From: an uncultured Pelagibacteraceae bacterium | Lineage (GTDB): Bacteria > Pseudomonadota > Alphaproteobacteria > Pelagibacterales > Pelagibacteraceae | NCBI GenBank assembly: GCA_905616445.1 | Contig: CAJQSV010000021.1 | Coordinates: forward strand, 1-45,154 | DNA: 45,154 nucleotides | Direction: 5' to 3' | In this document: piece by piece, positions 9,045-19,207 of the stretch | Numbering within the stretch: the first letter of the stretch is position 1 | How the letters are laid out: the number at the start of each line of letters is the position of its first letter | Notes under the pieces: model-generated | The model's database searches: none | What the model saw: the letters and a program-made list of their open reading frames with translations, nothing else | Told to the model about the DNA's origin: nothing | Program-made: the position numbers and the translations under genes

Positions 9045-11037
9045 TTTTTGTTTTTCTATTTTCAATAATAGAATTAACCACGCTTGGATCAGCTAACGTG
9101 CTTACATCACCAAGTTCTTCATGTTCATTGGCAGCAATTTTTCTTAAAATTCTTCTCATAATTTTACCTGATCTTGTTTTGGGTAGAGCTGGTGCAAATT
9201 GAATAATATCTGGAGTAGCAATGGGTCCAATTTGTTTTCTTACCCAAAGTTTAAGTTCTCTTTCTAAATCACCACTTGGCTGTTCACCCATTTTTAAAGT
9301 TACAAAACAATATAACGCACTACCTTTAATATCATGTGGGTAACCAACGACTGCTGCCTCAGCTACTTTAGGATGAGCAACGAATGAACTTTCAATTTCT
9401 GCTGTACCTAGATTGTGACCAGAAACAATAATGACATCATCTACTCTTCCTGTTATCCAATAATATCCATCTTTATCTCTACGACATCCATCACCTGTAA
9501 AGTACTTACCGTCAAATTGAGAAAAGTAAGTATCAATAAATCTTTCATGATCTCCATAAACAGTTCTCATTTGTCCGGGCCAAGAAGCCGCTAAACAAAG
9601 CCTACCCGCACCTTCTCCTTTGATAACTTTTCCATTTTCATCTAACAGTTCTGGTTTGATTCCATAAAAAGGTTTTGTTGCTGAGCCTGGTTTTAAATCT
9701 ATAGCACCAGGTTGAGGAGAAATTAGAATTCCACCAGTTTCTGTTTGCCACCAAGTATCAACGATTGGACATTTAGAATCACCTACTATTTTGTAGTACC
9801 ACATCCATGCTTCAGGGTTTATTGGTTCACCTACTGTTCCTAAAAGCTTTAAAGATTTTCTACTTGTAGAATGAACTGGCGCGTCCCCTTCTCTCATCAA
9901 TGCTCTAATTGCAGTTGGTGCGGTATAAAAAGTATTTACTTTATATTTGTCTATAATCTGCCACCATCTTGAACTGTCTGGATAGTTAGGCACACCCTCA
10001 AACATGATAGTTGTCGCTGCGTTAGCAAGCGGTCCGTAAATAATGTAGCTGTGACCTGTGACCCACCCAATATCAGCTGTGCACCAGTAAATATCCTTAG
10101 GTTTATAATCAAAGATATATTGATGAGTCATTGAAGCATAAACCATATAACCACCTGTAGTATGTAAAACACCTTTTGGTTTACCTGTTGAGCCCGATGT
10201 ATAAAGTATAAACAAAGGATCCTCAGCATTCATCACTTCTGGCTCACATTTTACAGACGCAGAATTTATTAATTTTTCGTACGAAACATCTCGCTCGTTA
10301 TGCCAATTTGTTTCGCCACCAGTATGTTTAACAACCACACACTTTTTAACATTAGGACATTGTTCAAGTGCTTCATCTGCAATTTTTTTAAGTGGTATAA
10401 TTTTACCGGCACGCATACCCTCATCTGCTGTAATAAGATATTGTGATTCACAGTCATTAATTCTTGTTGCAATAGAATCTGGCGAAAAGCCTCCAAATAT
10501 AATTGAATGTACTGCTCCAATTCTTGCGCATGCCAACATAGTATAAGCAAGTTCGGGAATCATAGTAAGATAGATTGTAACTTTATCTCCTTTTTGAATT
10601 CCAATACTTTTTAAAGCATTTGCAGCTTTACAAACATTTTTATGTAATTCTATATAAGATATTTCTTTTGATTTTTTTGGATCATCTCCAACCCAAATAA
10701 TTGCAGTTTTTTTTCCGTATTTTTTTAAATGTCTATCGATACAGTTTGCAGAAGCATTTAGTTTTCCATCATAAAACCATTTTATTTTTACATCAGTTTT
10801 ACTGTATTTAATGTCCTTGATTTTTTTATAAGGTTTTATCCAAGTGATTCTTTTTCCTTCTTTTCTCCAAAAATCATCATTTTTTTTTATAGAGTGATTA
10901 TATTTTTTTTGATAGCTATTTTTATTAGCGTAAGCTTTCTTAGCCCAATGTTTTGGAACTTTTATAAGTAGCTCTTCATCTCTAGTAGAATTTTTTTTTA
11001 TCGAAGATTTAGTTTTTTTTAATTTTTTTTTTTTTTT
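9037..11037 (-). CDS. acsA: Acetyl-CoA synthetase (5' end unresolved)
   Basis: [81 protein letters not shown]. My translation shows the frame stays open upstream of the listed Met ([40 protein letters not shown]...) to a TAA at 11038-11040. Confidence 0.93.
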   Translation of the reverse strand, partial: KKKKKLKKTKSSIKKNSTRDEELLIKVPKHWAKKAYANKNSYQKKYNHSIKKNDDFWRKEGKRITWIKPYKKIKDIKYSKTDVKIKWFYDGKLNASANCIDRHLKKYGKKTAIIWVGDDPKKSKEISYIELHKNVCKAANALKSIGIQKGDKVTIYLTMIPELAYTMLACARIGAVHSIIFGGFSPDSIATRINDCESQYLITADEGMRAGKIIPLKKIADEALEQCPNVKKCVVVKHTGGETNWHNERDVSYEKLINSASVKCEPEVMNAEDPLFILYTSGSTGKPKGVLHTTGGYMVYASMTHQYIFDYKPKDIYWCTADIGWVTGHSYIIYGPLANAATTIMFEGVPNYPDSSRWWQIIDKYKVNTFYTAPTAIRALMREGDAPVHSTSRKSLKLLGTVGEPINPEAWMWYYKIVGDSKCPIVDTWWQTETGGILISPQPGAIDLKPGSATKPFYGIKPELLDENGKVIKGEGAGRLCLAASWPGQMRTVYGDHERFIDTYFSQFDGKYFTGDGCRRDKDGYYWITGRVDDVIIVSGHNLGTAEIESSFVAHPKVAEAAVVGYPHDIKGSALYCFVTLKMGEQPSGDLERELKLWVRKQIGPIATPDIIQFAPALPKTRSGKIMRRILRKIAANEHEELGDVSTLADPSVVNSIIENRKTKIN

Positions 11038-11076
11038 TTATCTTTTTCCCATATATCTCCAAAAAAAGGTAATTTA

Positions 11077-11490
11077 TTAAATTCTACTCATGTTGTAGAT
11101 CATTTTCCAGCTTTTAAAATCTATAGGCATTACTGATAATCTGCTTTGTTTTATTAGTGGTAAATGTTTAATTTCCTGAGTTTTTTTTATTTTTTCAAGG
11201 GTAATAGTCTTTTCAAACTTTTCTTTAAACTTAACTTGAACAGCAACAAATCTAGCATCTTTATCCGTTTTGTCTAAAAAAGCAGTTTTAATAACCTCTA
11301 CAACACCTACAATTTCTTTTCCGATATTTGAATGATAAAAAAAACAAAGGTCACCTTTTTTCATTTTTTTTAAACTGTTAGCGGCTTGATAATTTCTTAC
11401 CCCATCCCAGCTTGCTCCTCTGACACCAGCTTTTTGTTGTTGATCGATCGACCAAACATTTGGTTCTGATTTCATTAACCAGTACTGCAT
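11077..11490 (-). CDS. EVE domain-containing protein
   Basis: MQYWLMKSEPNVWSIDQQ..GVRGASWDGVRNYQAANSLKKMKKGDLCFFYHSN, classic EVE (COG2947) N-terminus. Confidence 0.95.
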   Translation of the reverse strand: MQYWLMKSEPNVWSIDQQQKAGVRGASWDGVRNYQAANSLKKMKKGDLCFFYHSNIGKEIVGVVEVIKTAFLDKTDKDARFVAVQVKFKEKFEKTITLEKIKKTQEIKHLPLIKQSRLSVMPIDFKSWKMIYNMSRI

Positions 11491-11500
11491 CTAATTTTTT

Positions 11501-12895
11501 TTACTCACTCAATTTTACCCCATTTAAACAAGCCTCATAATATGGCTCAATTTTTAATAAAATTCCTCTACAATTTTTAATATTATTTAAAGTATCGACC
11601 TGAATATTTCCTATTTTTTCGTCTTTTTTAATTTCATATTTAAATATTGGTCTATTTTTTAAATGATAAGAAAGATTTCCAGCGTACCAAAGACCATTGA
11701 CCCAACTTTTACCAGCTACTACTTCTATTTTGTTTGAAAAGTTAGTATCCCAAATATTTTGAATATTTGCAGCAATTTTTCTTCCAGGAAAATCATTTCT
11801 TTTATCTTTTTTATAATACGATTCGATACCGTAAATTATTGGCAACATAATAAAAATAAATAAAAAAGCCTTCAAAAAAGATTTTAATTTATCTAGATTT
11901 ATATTTTCTTTAAATAAATAAATAAAAAATATTCCTGGAAATACATAGAAAGTTGTCATCCACATAGTTCTAATTCTTACACCGCCAGCTAATGATGTTA
12001 GAAACATAAGAATTATTGGAAGTAAAGTTATTGTAAAAAGAAAAATTAATTTTTTGTCATCCAAATTAATTCTTATCTTGAAACTAGAGGTAATAAAACG
12101 AAGCAAGATAAATACGGGTAATAATATAATTAATTGTTTTATTAAAAAAACTAAGGGATATATCAAGTGATCTGTTATTTTTAAACTACTAGTGCCACTT
12201 AATGGATCTTCGAAGGACCTAAACAAAGCATATTCAATGCTCTTAGAACTATTTTCAAAAAGAAAATATAAATGAGGTGAGAGTACTAAAAGGAAAAATA
12301 ATAGAGATAGAAAATATTTATAATTTATTTTTTTAGTTATTATTATTTCCCTGATAAAAAAGATGCCCAATGAGGCTAATAGATACAAAGCTAAGTACCA
12401 AGTAAGAGTCGAAATACCTGCAAATATACCAAACATTATCCAGTCAAAACTATTATTTTGACTTATAGCTTTCCAACAAAAAAGAGCGGTGAGTGCAATA
12501 AAAGGAAATAAAGCGATAAACCCATTTAATTCAGGTGTTGTGTAGTTAAAAAAATAAATGCACTCTAACAATAAAACCGACAGTAAACTGAGAATATTAT
12601 TATCAAAAAAAAATTTTGACAATTTAAAAACTATTGCAAAGCATGTTCCGACAAAGAGTTGACTTAAAAAATAGTACGCCCAATCTTGGTTTCCAAAAAT
12701 TTTATAAAAAAGTTCAATAAATAAAGGAAATATAGGTGGAAATTTTTCGTACCCCAATTTTAGTTCATTACTCCATGCCAAGACCTCTATAGTGTCTAAG
12801 GATAAGTTTGTATTTAAAATTGTTGGAATAACTGTCCATATTACTATGTGCAGAATTATAAAAAAATAAATATTATTTTTGTTATTTATTTGCAT
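11501..12895 (-). CDS. Membrane glycosyltransferase, ArnT/PMT (GT39)-like
   Basis: 464 aa multi-TM; early acidic/lumenal segment LDTIEVLAWSNELKLGYEKFPPIFPLFIELFYKIFGNQDWAYYFLSQL is GT39-like. Confidence 0.78.
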   Translation of the reverse strand: MQINNKNNIYFFIILHIVIWTVIPTILNTNLSLDTIEVLAWSNELKLGYEKFPPIFPLFIELFYKIFGNQDWAYYFLSQLFVGTCFAIVFKLSKFFFDNNILSLLSVLLLECIYFFNYTTPELNGFIALFPFIALTALFCWKAISQNNSFDWIMFGIFAGISTLTWYLALYLLASLGIFFIREIIITKKINYKYFLSLLFFLLVLSPHLYFLFENSSKSIEYALFRSFEDPLSGTSSLKITDHLIYPLVFLIKQLIILLPVFILLRFITSSFKIRINLDDKKLIFLFTITLLPIILMFLTSLAGGVRIRTMWMTTFYVFPGIFFIYLFKENINLDKLKSFLKAFLFIFIMLPIIYGIESYYKKDKRNDFPGRKIAANIQNIWDTNFSNKIEVVAGKSWVNGLWYAGNLSYHLKNRPIFKYEIKKDEKIGNIQVDTLNNIKNCRGILLKIEPYYEACLNGVKLSE

Positions 12896-13595
12896 TTTTA
12901 TTAAAATATATTCTATCTTCCCAACGGGTAAATGGAAATTTAAATTTAGCCTTTAAAACAAAATTATTTTTTAATAAATGGTTATGTATTTTTTTTGGAC
13001 TATATTTGAGATATATTTTATCTTGATGAAATTCTATTAAAATAAATTGAATTTGATTTATTTTTTTTTTTAAACCCTCAAGCACTTCTAGCTCATGGCC
13101 TTCAGTATCTACTTTTAAAAGATCAACTTGACTAATTTTATTTTTTTTTAAAATATCTACTAATCGAACAGTCTTTATTTTTACTTTTTGATATGTCATT
13201 TTTTCAACTCCAAATAATAAAGTTTTTACTTTTAAATATAAATTTTTTTTATTAAATGTTGATAACGTAGTTGTCAGATCATGATGGTTTAATTGTAAGT
13301 TTCGAAAATTATTCTTATTAGATACAGCGTAGTTTAAAATTTTTATTTTTTTATTTTTAGTATATTTTTTTTTTAAAAAATTGAAAATTTTAATCTGTGG
13401 CTCAAACATCACCACTTTATTAATATTGTAGTTTTGCATAAATAAGTCTGTATAGAGACCTTTATGAGATCCAACATCAATAAAATTTTGTATTTTTACT
13501 TTATTTTTTTTAAAAAATTTTATAATCCTTTTTTGATGAACAAATTTATCTATTATATCAAAAAAAAAAATTGAACTTTTTAAGAATATTTTCAT
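12882..13595 (-). CDS. FkbM family methyltransferase (copy 1)
   Basis: FIDVGSHKGLYTDLF, VVMFEPQIKIFNFLKKKY, VDLLKVDTEGHELEVLEGLKK. Confidence 0.93.
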   Translation of the reverse strand: MKIFLKSSIFFFDIIDKFVHQKRIIKFFKKNKVKIQNFIDVGSHKGLYTDLFMQNYNINKVVMFEPQIKIFNFLKKKYTKNKKIKILNYAVSNKNNFRNLQLNHHDLTTTLSTFNKKNLYLKVKTLLFGVEKMTYQKVKIKTVRLVDILKKNKISQVDLLKVDTEGHELEVLEGLKKKINQIQFILIEFHQDKIYLKYSPKKIHNHLLKNNFVLKAKFKFPFTRWEDRIYFNKNANK

Positions 13596-13831
13596 AAATA
13601 ACTAATAATTTTTTTAATAAAAAATTGCCTCTTCGAGTAATTACTAAATATTTTAGATTACTACTTAATATTGAATAAAATTCAAAGTTAATATTTTATC
13701 TTTTGTTTTAGCATCATTAGTTCTCATAACATCGTCAAGTTCGTGCCATGCGATGTACCAGGCATTAGTAATTTTTATATGGCTTCAACTAAGAGTTATT
13801 CGCTAAAAGATGTTGGGGTTAGCCGTCCTGG

Positions 13832-13894
13832 GTTTGTGGGGGTCGGTCAGTGTATTGTATTAATTGTTTTCATTAGCCAGTATTGCTTTTTCAT
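13832..13894 (-). repeat. EVE-gene 5'-end-like fragment (R2) plus adjoining GGGGG..GGTCAGTGT block
   Basis: Minus strand ATGAAAAAGCAATACTGGCTAATGAAAACAATT...ACACTGACCGACCCCCACAAAC encodes (M)KKQYWLMK then stops; compare EVE MQYWLMK and copy at 20809-20874. Confidence 0.75.
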
Positions 13895-13899
13895 TTTAA

Positions 13900-14073
13900 T
13901 TAGTATTTGTTTTTAAATATATAAATAATCGTTAAAACCACAAGTACTACAATAATCCAAATAGTAAGATTAGTTAAGAATTGTTTTAGTTTAGAATTTG
14001 ATTGTAAAAAAGCAGGAAGAATTAATAGAAGAACTCCTATCATATAAACCACAGGTAGTAACTGATCCATCAT
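13900..14073 (-). CDS. Small membrane protein, 57 aa (absent from the supplied ORF track)
   Basis: MMDQLLPVVYMIGVLLLILPAFLQSNSKLKQFLTNLTIWIIVVLVVLTIIYIFKNKY*; two TM segments; ATG overlaps the TGA of the upstream tesA-like gene. Confidence 0.75.
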   Translation of the reverse strand: MMDQLLPVVYMIGVLLLILPAFLQSNSKLKQFLTNLTIWIIVVLVVLTIIYIFKNKY

Positions 14074-14681
14074 TTCATTTTTTTAAGAATACTTTTTTTA
14101 ATAGTTTCACTAATAACTAAAGTTCCTTTTTCATTAGGATGAATACCATCACTTTGATTAAATTCAGGATTTAGGGCAACACCTTCCAGCAAAAAAGGAA
14201 TTAAAGATAAGCTGTATTTTTTGGATAGTTCTGGATAAATTTGATCAAATTCTTTTTTATAATTAACCCCGTGGGATGTGGGCGCCAACATACCTGCTAA
14301 AATGATTTTAATTTTTTTCTTTTGAATTATTTGAATAATTTTTTCTAAATTTTTTTTAGTCTCTTGAGGCTTGATTCCTCTTAACATATCATTTGCCCCA
14401 AGCCCGATAACAACAAGTTTAAGATCTGGTTCTGAGATTGTCCAATTAACTCGATTTAGCCCTCCGGAAGAAGTGCTTCCAGACACACTGCCATTAATAA
14501 TAGTAATATTCCGACCATCTTTTTGAAGATTATTTTCTAACACGGGGGACAAATGGAACTCATTTGCCAATCCATAGCCTGCCATTAAGCTATCACCAAA
14601 TAATAACACTTTTTCTACAGCAAAAGCATTTATGTGCACTAGACATAGTATGATTATTTTAATAGTTAAACTTTTATTCAT
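14070..14681 (-). CDS. tesA: Arylesterase / TesA-like SGNH (GDSL) hydrolase
   Basis: Signal-like [21 protein letters not shown] then VLLFGDSLMAGYGL, VVIGLGANDMLRGI, DGIHPNEKG. The longer listed ORF start lies inside the opposite ABC gene. Confidence 0.92.
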   Translation of the reverse strand: MNKSLTIKIIILCLVHINAFAVEKVLLFGDSLMAGYGLANEFHLSPVLENNLQKDGRNITIINGSVSGSTSSGGLNRVNWTISEPDLKLVVIGLGANDMLRGIKPQETKKNLEKIIQIIQKKKIKIILAGMLAPTSHGVNYKKEFDQIYPELSKKYSLSLIPFLLEGVALNPEFNQSDGIHPNEKGTLVISETIKKSILKKMK

Positions 14682-15345
14682 GTCTACTCTTCTTAAATTA
14701 AAAAATGTCAATCTTAAATACCAAACAGGTAAAGAGTTAATTAAAGTTTTACAAGGCATTGATTTAATAACAAAAAAAAAAGAAACTATTTCGATAGTTG
14801 GCGAAAGCGGATCGGGTAAAACAAGTTTAATTATGTTGATAGCAGGTTTAGAAAAAGCAACTTCAGGCAAAATTTTTTTTAAAGACCAAGAAATATCAAA
14901 GCTTAATGAAGATGAAGTTTCTCAGATTAGAAGGAAAAATATAGGTATTATTTTTCAATCTTTTTATCTCATTCCAAATTATACTGCTGCTGAGAATGTA
15001 GCCTTAACTTTAGAACTTAATAAATTTAAAAATCCCCAACAAAAAGCCAAAAGTCTACTGGACCGATTTGGTTTAAAGCATAGACTAAACAATCTTCCCA
15101 GCCAATTATCTGGCGGCGAGCAACAACGTGTTGCTATTGCCCGGGCAATCGCAATGAAACCAGAATTAATCTTAGCAGATGAGCCTACGGGAAATTTAGA
15201 TAGCGAAAACTCTAGCATGATTGCGGATATCTTATTCAATTTTGCAAAAGAAGAAGGTTCATCTTTAATTATTGTTACTCACGACTCTAAGTTAGCAAAT
15301 AGAGCTAAAAAAAAAATTAAAATTAAAGATGGAAAAATTGATTAA
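14680..15345 (+). CDS. ABC transporter ATP-binding protein (YbbA/LolD-like)
   Basis: Walker A GESGSGKT, signature [14 protein letters not shown], Walker [13 protein letters not shown]; start chosen at [12 protein letters not shown]. Confidence 0.95.
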   Translation: MSTLLKLKNVNLKYQTGKELIKVLQGIDLITKKKETISIVGESGSGKTSLIMLIAGLEKATSGKIFFKDQEISKLNEDEVSQIRRKNIGIIFQSFYLIPNYTAAENVALTLELNKFKNPQQKAKSLLDRFGLKHRLNNLPSQLSGGEQQRVAIARAIAMKPELILADEPTGNLDSENSSMIADILFNFAKEEGSSLIIVTHDSKLANRAKKKIKIKDGKID

Positions 15346-17866
15346 ATCAAATGAGCTTAGCTTAATTATTAAATACGCTTTAATAGATTTAAGTAGAAAT
15401 TATAAAAAAATTTCAAGTATCATCATCACACTTTTTATCAGTTTATTTATTTTGAGTTCTATTTTAACTATCGAAGATAGTTTGAAAAAGGAACTTAATG
15501 ATAACGCAAGAGCTTTACTAGGCGGGGATCTTGAAATCGACTATAACCGAGTACAGGGAAATTTAGAGTTAGTTAACGAAGTCAAAACTTTTGCTACTAT
15601 TTCTCAAATGGTTGAATTTAGCACCATGCTTTCAACGCTAAATAAAACAGACAACCAATCGTTATTTTCAAGAGTTAAAACAGTCGATTCAAATTATCCT
15701 TTATTTGGAGAAGTAATTTATGAACCAGTCGGTGCATTAGATAAAATTCATAAAGAGAAAAATACTATTTTAGTAAACGAAAATATTTTTAAAACATTGA
15801 AACTTAAATTTAATGAAAAAATAAAAGTCCAAGACCAGCTTTTTACAGTAGTAGGTGTTATAAAAACTGTACCAGATGTAAGCGGATTTATTGCTTTTGG
15901 TGATTTTGCCTTAGCGGGCAAACAGACATTAGATTTACTTAAACTAAATAATCTAGGCAGCTTTCTCAATTATGAGTACAAAGTTAGGTTTAACATTAAT
16001 GACAATCAAGAAGTTCTTAAAGAAAGAATTGAAAAAATATTTAAGGATGATGAAAAGGTTATTCTTAGGTATCCAGAAAATTCAGCCAGTGGTTTGAAGA
16101 GAATAATCAATAATTTTTCTCAGTTTCTTTCTCTTGTTTCTATTAGTGCAATGCTTATTGCTGGTATTGGTATCGCAAATACTTTGCTTTCTTTTATTAA
16201 CCAAAACAATATGTCAATAGCTGTGAGAAAAGCTGTAGGTTTTTTTTCGCTTAATATAAAAGCTATTTACTACCTTCAGTTATTTATTCTACTTTTTTTG
16301 ATCACCGTCGCTGCTTATTCACTAAGTTTTTTAATAATACCTATTGTAGATACTTATCTATCTCAGGGCCTAGGATTAAATATTAAACCTATTATCTCGA
16401 TATTTAACTTTATTAAAGTTTTCTTGGTTGGTTTATTGGTGCTGATTATCTTCACTATTCCAACAGTAAGCGCCATAGATCAAGTCAAAGCGTCTAATTT
16501 ATTTAGAAATGTCTTTCAGAACTTACAATTTTATTATTCAAAAAAATCAATTGTTTTAAGCTTGGTGTTACTCTCAATATTAATTTTATTGTTTACTATT
16601 GGTTCGGCAAAACCAATTTATAGCTTGGGTTATTTTGTAGCTTTTTTTATCTGTTTAATTATATTTTTTTTAATATCAAAACTTATTATTTATTTTTTCA
16701 AATCTTTGAAGAAAATTTCTAATATTCCCCTTAAGGTATCTATAAAAAATATCACTCAAACAAGAAGTATTACACCAATTACAATTATGTCTTTAGGATT
16801 AGGAGTAACACTACTGCTAACTTTGGCTTTAGTGGGTACTAATTTTAAAAGAGAAATTGCTAAATCAATACCTAAAATTGCCCCTGATTATTTTTTCTTA
16901 GGCATTCAAAAAGATGACAGACAAGTGTTCGAAAAAAATATTTTAGACATGGATAAAAACGTGAATCTTGAAATAGTACCAATTATTTCTTCAGCAATTG
17001 TAAAAATTAATAGCGTTGATCCAACTATTTTTATTACACCAAAAAATGATAGTTATTGGATGATTAGAAGCGAGCGAAGATCATCTTGGATAGATACAGT
17101 TCCAAAAGACAATCCTCTTGTTAAAGGACAATGGTGGGATTTAACTAAGCCTGATCAATTACAAATTTCTTTGGATGCTAAAGTTGCGGCAGATTTCAAT
17201 ATTCAAATAGGTGATATTTTTACTTTAAATATTTATGGAAGGGAAATAGAAGGAACTATTGTTAACTTTAGAGAGGTGAATTATAGAGATCTCAGTATAA
17301 ATTTTGCGATGCTCTTTAATCCTCAATTTGCCAATAACATACCTCACGAATATTTAGCGACAGCTAAATTTACGGCAGATAAAACGTTAAATGAAAATAA
17401 AATGTTAGAAGTTTTACCAAGCTTATCTATTATAAAAATTGCAGACTATTTATCGAAAGTCACTGCTGTGTTAGATAAAGTTTTTATCGCAGTTACTTTG
17501 ATTTCAGCGGTTACAATTCTTATTGGTTTAATTGTCATTTCAAGTGCAATTTTGGTTCAGGGCAAATTAAAAGAATTTCAAAATTTAGTATTTAAAATTT
17601 TAGGATTTTCAAAAAAAGAAATTATTTATTCATCATTAATTGAATTTATAATTATTTTTTTGTCAGTGATTTTAATTGCTATTTTATTTGCAACAATTGG
17701 CTCACAGTTTATTATTGAAAATATTTTTGAGCTTACCTGGCAGCTTGATCTTAAAATATTAATCTATTTGAGCTCTGGAATTGGATTGGTTACATTATTA
17801 TTGATAATGTTAACAAATTTAAAATATCTTAATCCTAAGGTTTATCCGCTTATAAGAAATCAATAG
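15329..17866 (+). CDS. ABC transporter permease, FtsX/YbbP-like
   Basis: 845 aa, two FtsX-like blocks, overlaps upstream ATPase gene. Confidence 0.93.
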   Translation: MEKLIKSNELSLIIKYALIDLSRNYKKISSIIITLFISLFILSSILTIEDSLKKELNDNARALLGGDLEIDYNRVQGNLELVNEVKTFATISQMVEFSTMLSTLNKTDNQSLFSRVKTVDSNYPLFGEVIYEPVGALDKIHKEKNTILVNENIFKTLKLKFNEKIKVQDQLFTVVGVIKTVPDVSGFIAFGDFALAGKQTLDLLKLNNLGSFLNYEYKVRFNINDNQEVLKERIEKIFKDDEKVILRYPENSASGLKRIINNFSQFLSLVSISAMLIAGIGIANTLLSFINQNNMSIAVRKAVGFFSLNIKAIYYLQLFILLFLITVAAYSLSFLIIPIVDTYLSQGLGLNIKPIISIFNFIKVFLVGLLVLIIFTIPTVSAIDQVKASNLFRNVFQNLQFYYSKKSIVLSLVLLSILILLFTIGSAKPIYSLGYFVAFFICLIIFFLISKLIIYFFKSLKKISNIPLKVSIKNITQTRSITPITIMSLGLGVTLLLTLALVGTNFKREIAKSIPKIAPDYFFLGIQKDDRQVFEKNILDMDKNVNLEIVPIISSAIVKINSVDPTIFITPKNDSYWMIRSERRSSWIDTVPKDNPLVKGQWWDLTKPDQLQISLDAKVAADFNIQIGDIFTLNIYGREIEGTIVNFREVNYRDLSINFAMLFNPQFANNIPHEYLATAKFTADKTLNENKMLEVLPSLSIIKIADYLSKVTAVLDKVFIAVTLISAVTILIGLIVISSAILVQGKLKEFQNLVFKILGFSKKEIIYSSLIEFIIIFLSVILIAILFATIGSQFIIENIFELTWQLDLKILIYLSSGIGLVTLLLIMLTNLKYLNPKVYPLIRNQ

Positions 17867-17882
17867 ATCTAAATTCATACTT

Positions 17883-19202
17883 TCATTTTCCCGCAACAAC
17901 CATACCTTCTATTAACATCGTTGGAGCATTCTTAGAATATTTAAACTCAAGATCATCTGCTAAAGTTATATTTTTAAACATATCATTAAAATTTCCAGCT
18001 ATAGTAATCTCACTAACAGGGTATTTAAATACTCCGTTTTCCAACATAAACCCTGTTGCACCTACAGAATAATCTCCAGTAACCAAGTTACTTCCATGAC
18101 CGATTGTTTCAGTAATATATAATGTTCTTTGATTTAACTTTAAAAGATTTTTGTACGATATAGATCCCTTTTCAAAATATAAATTACTTGTACCGCCACT
18201 TCTTCCATTTGATTTTAGATTCAATTTTTTTCCGTAATAAGTATCAACTAGATAATTCTTTAAAACACCCTGATTTACTAATTTTAATTCCTTGGTTTTA
18301 ACTCCCTCATTATCAAAATTTCTTGAACCTAATCCTTTAACTATGTCAGGCTTGTCATAAATATTTATTGAGGTTGAAAATATTTCTTCATTTATTTTAT
18401 CTTTTAGAAATGAAGTTCCCCTTGCTATAGAGGAGGCTGATATCGCACTTGCTAAGACACTTAATATTCCTTTTGAAATTCTTCTATCAAAAATAATACT
18501 TATTTTTTCACTTTCTATTTTTTGAGGGTTTAATTTTTGGATTGTTTTTTTAGCTGCCAATGATCCAATTTTATTTGGTCTAAGCATGTCATGTGAGTGA
18601 CACGTGCTTGTAAATTCATAATCTCTTTCCATTTTATTATTAGCATTTTTTGCAACAGCAACACAAGATGCTGAGAAAGATGATGACTTATATCCATTTA
18701 AAAAACCATCACTGCTTGCTAATATAAAGTTTGATTTAGACTCTGAAAAAGCAGTTTCTGTATTTATAATTTCTTTTTTTTCAAGAGCAGCTTCCTCAAC
18801 TTCTTTTAGATATTCAATTTTTTTATCATTCTTAATGTGATCATCGTCATATAAATTTAAATCTTTAATCTTTGTTGCTAGCAAATCTTTATCTGGTAGA
18901 GAATTAAATTCATCCTCAGGTGTAATCTTTGTTGTTTCGATACATCTCACTATTAGGGCTTTAATATTATCTTCTGTTAGATTTGACGATGAAATACTAG
19001 ATTTTTTTTTACCTATATAAGTTGTTAAACCAACTTCCAAACTATCTGATCTATTGGACTCATCTAGTTTTCTATTTCTAAAATTAACTGTTTCAGAAAT
19101 TGAATGTCTCACTGCTGTTGTCACATCTGTTGCGCCTAATTTTTTTGCTAAATCTATACAAAAAGATGCTGTTTTTTTTAAATAATCCTGATCTTTAACC
19201 AT
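17883..19202 (-). CDS. pmbA: TldD/PmbA family protein (TldE/PmbA)
   Basis: RKLDESNRSDSLEVGLTTYIG, NGRSGGTSNLYFEKG, LVTGDYSVGATGFMLENG. Confidence 0.93.
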   Translation of the reverse strand: MVKDQDYLKKTASFCIDLAKKLGATDVTTAVRHSISETVNFRNRKLDESNRSDSLEVGLTTYIGKKKSSISSSNLTEDNIKALIVRCIETTKITPEDEFNSLPDKDLLATKIKDLNLYDDDHIKNDKKIEYLKEVEEAALEKKEIINTETAFSESKSNFILASSDGFLNGYKSSSFSASCVAVAKNANNKMERDYEFTSTCHSHDMLRPNKIGSLAAKKTIQKLNPQKIESEKISIIFDRRISKGILSVLASAISASSIARGTSFLKDKINEEIFSTSINIYDKPDIVKGLGSRNFDNEGVKTKELKLVNQGVLKNYLVDTYYGKKLNLKSNGRSGGTSNLYFEKGSISYKNLLKLNQRTLYITETIGHGSNLVTGDYSVGATGFMLENGVFKYPVSEITIAGNFNDMFKNITLADDLEFKYSKNAPTMLIEGMVVAGK

Positions 19203-19207
19203 ATGAT

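Noticed and set aside
10269-10550. 93-aa minus-strand ORF inside acsA
   Set aside because: Alternate frame of a strongly supported acsA coding region
13779-13916. Plus-strand 45-aa ORF MASTKSYSLKDVGVSRPGFVGVGQCIVLIVFISQYCFFILISICF across repeat R2
   Set aside because: The corresponding frame in R3 is interrupted by a stop right after the shared GGTCAGTGT block, so conservation looks DNA-level rather than coding in this frame
14682-14870. N-terminal extension of the tesA ORF ([12 protein letters not shown]...)
   Set aside because: Antisense to the ABC ATPase; the signal peptide [21 protein letters not shown] marks the real start
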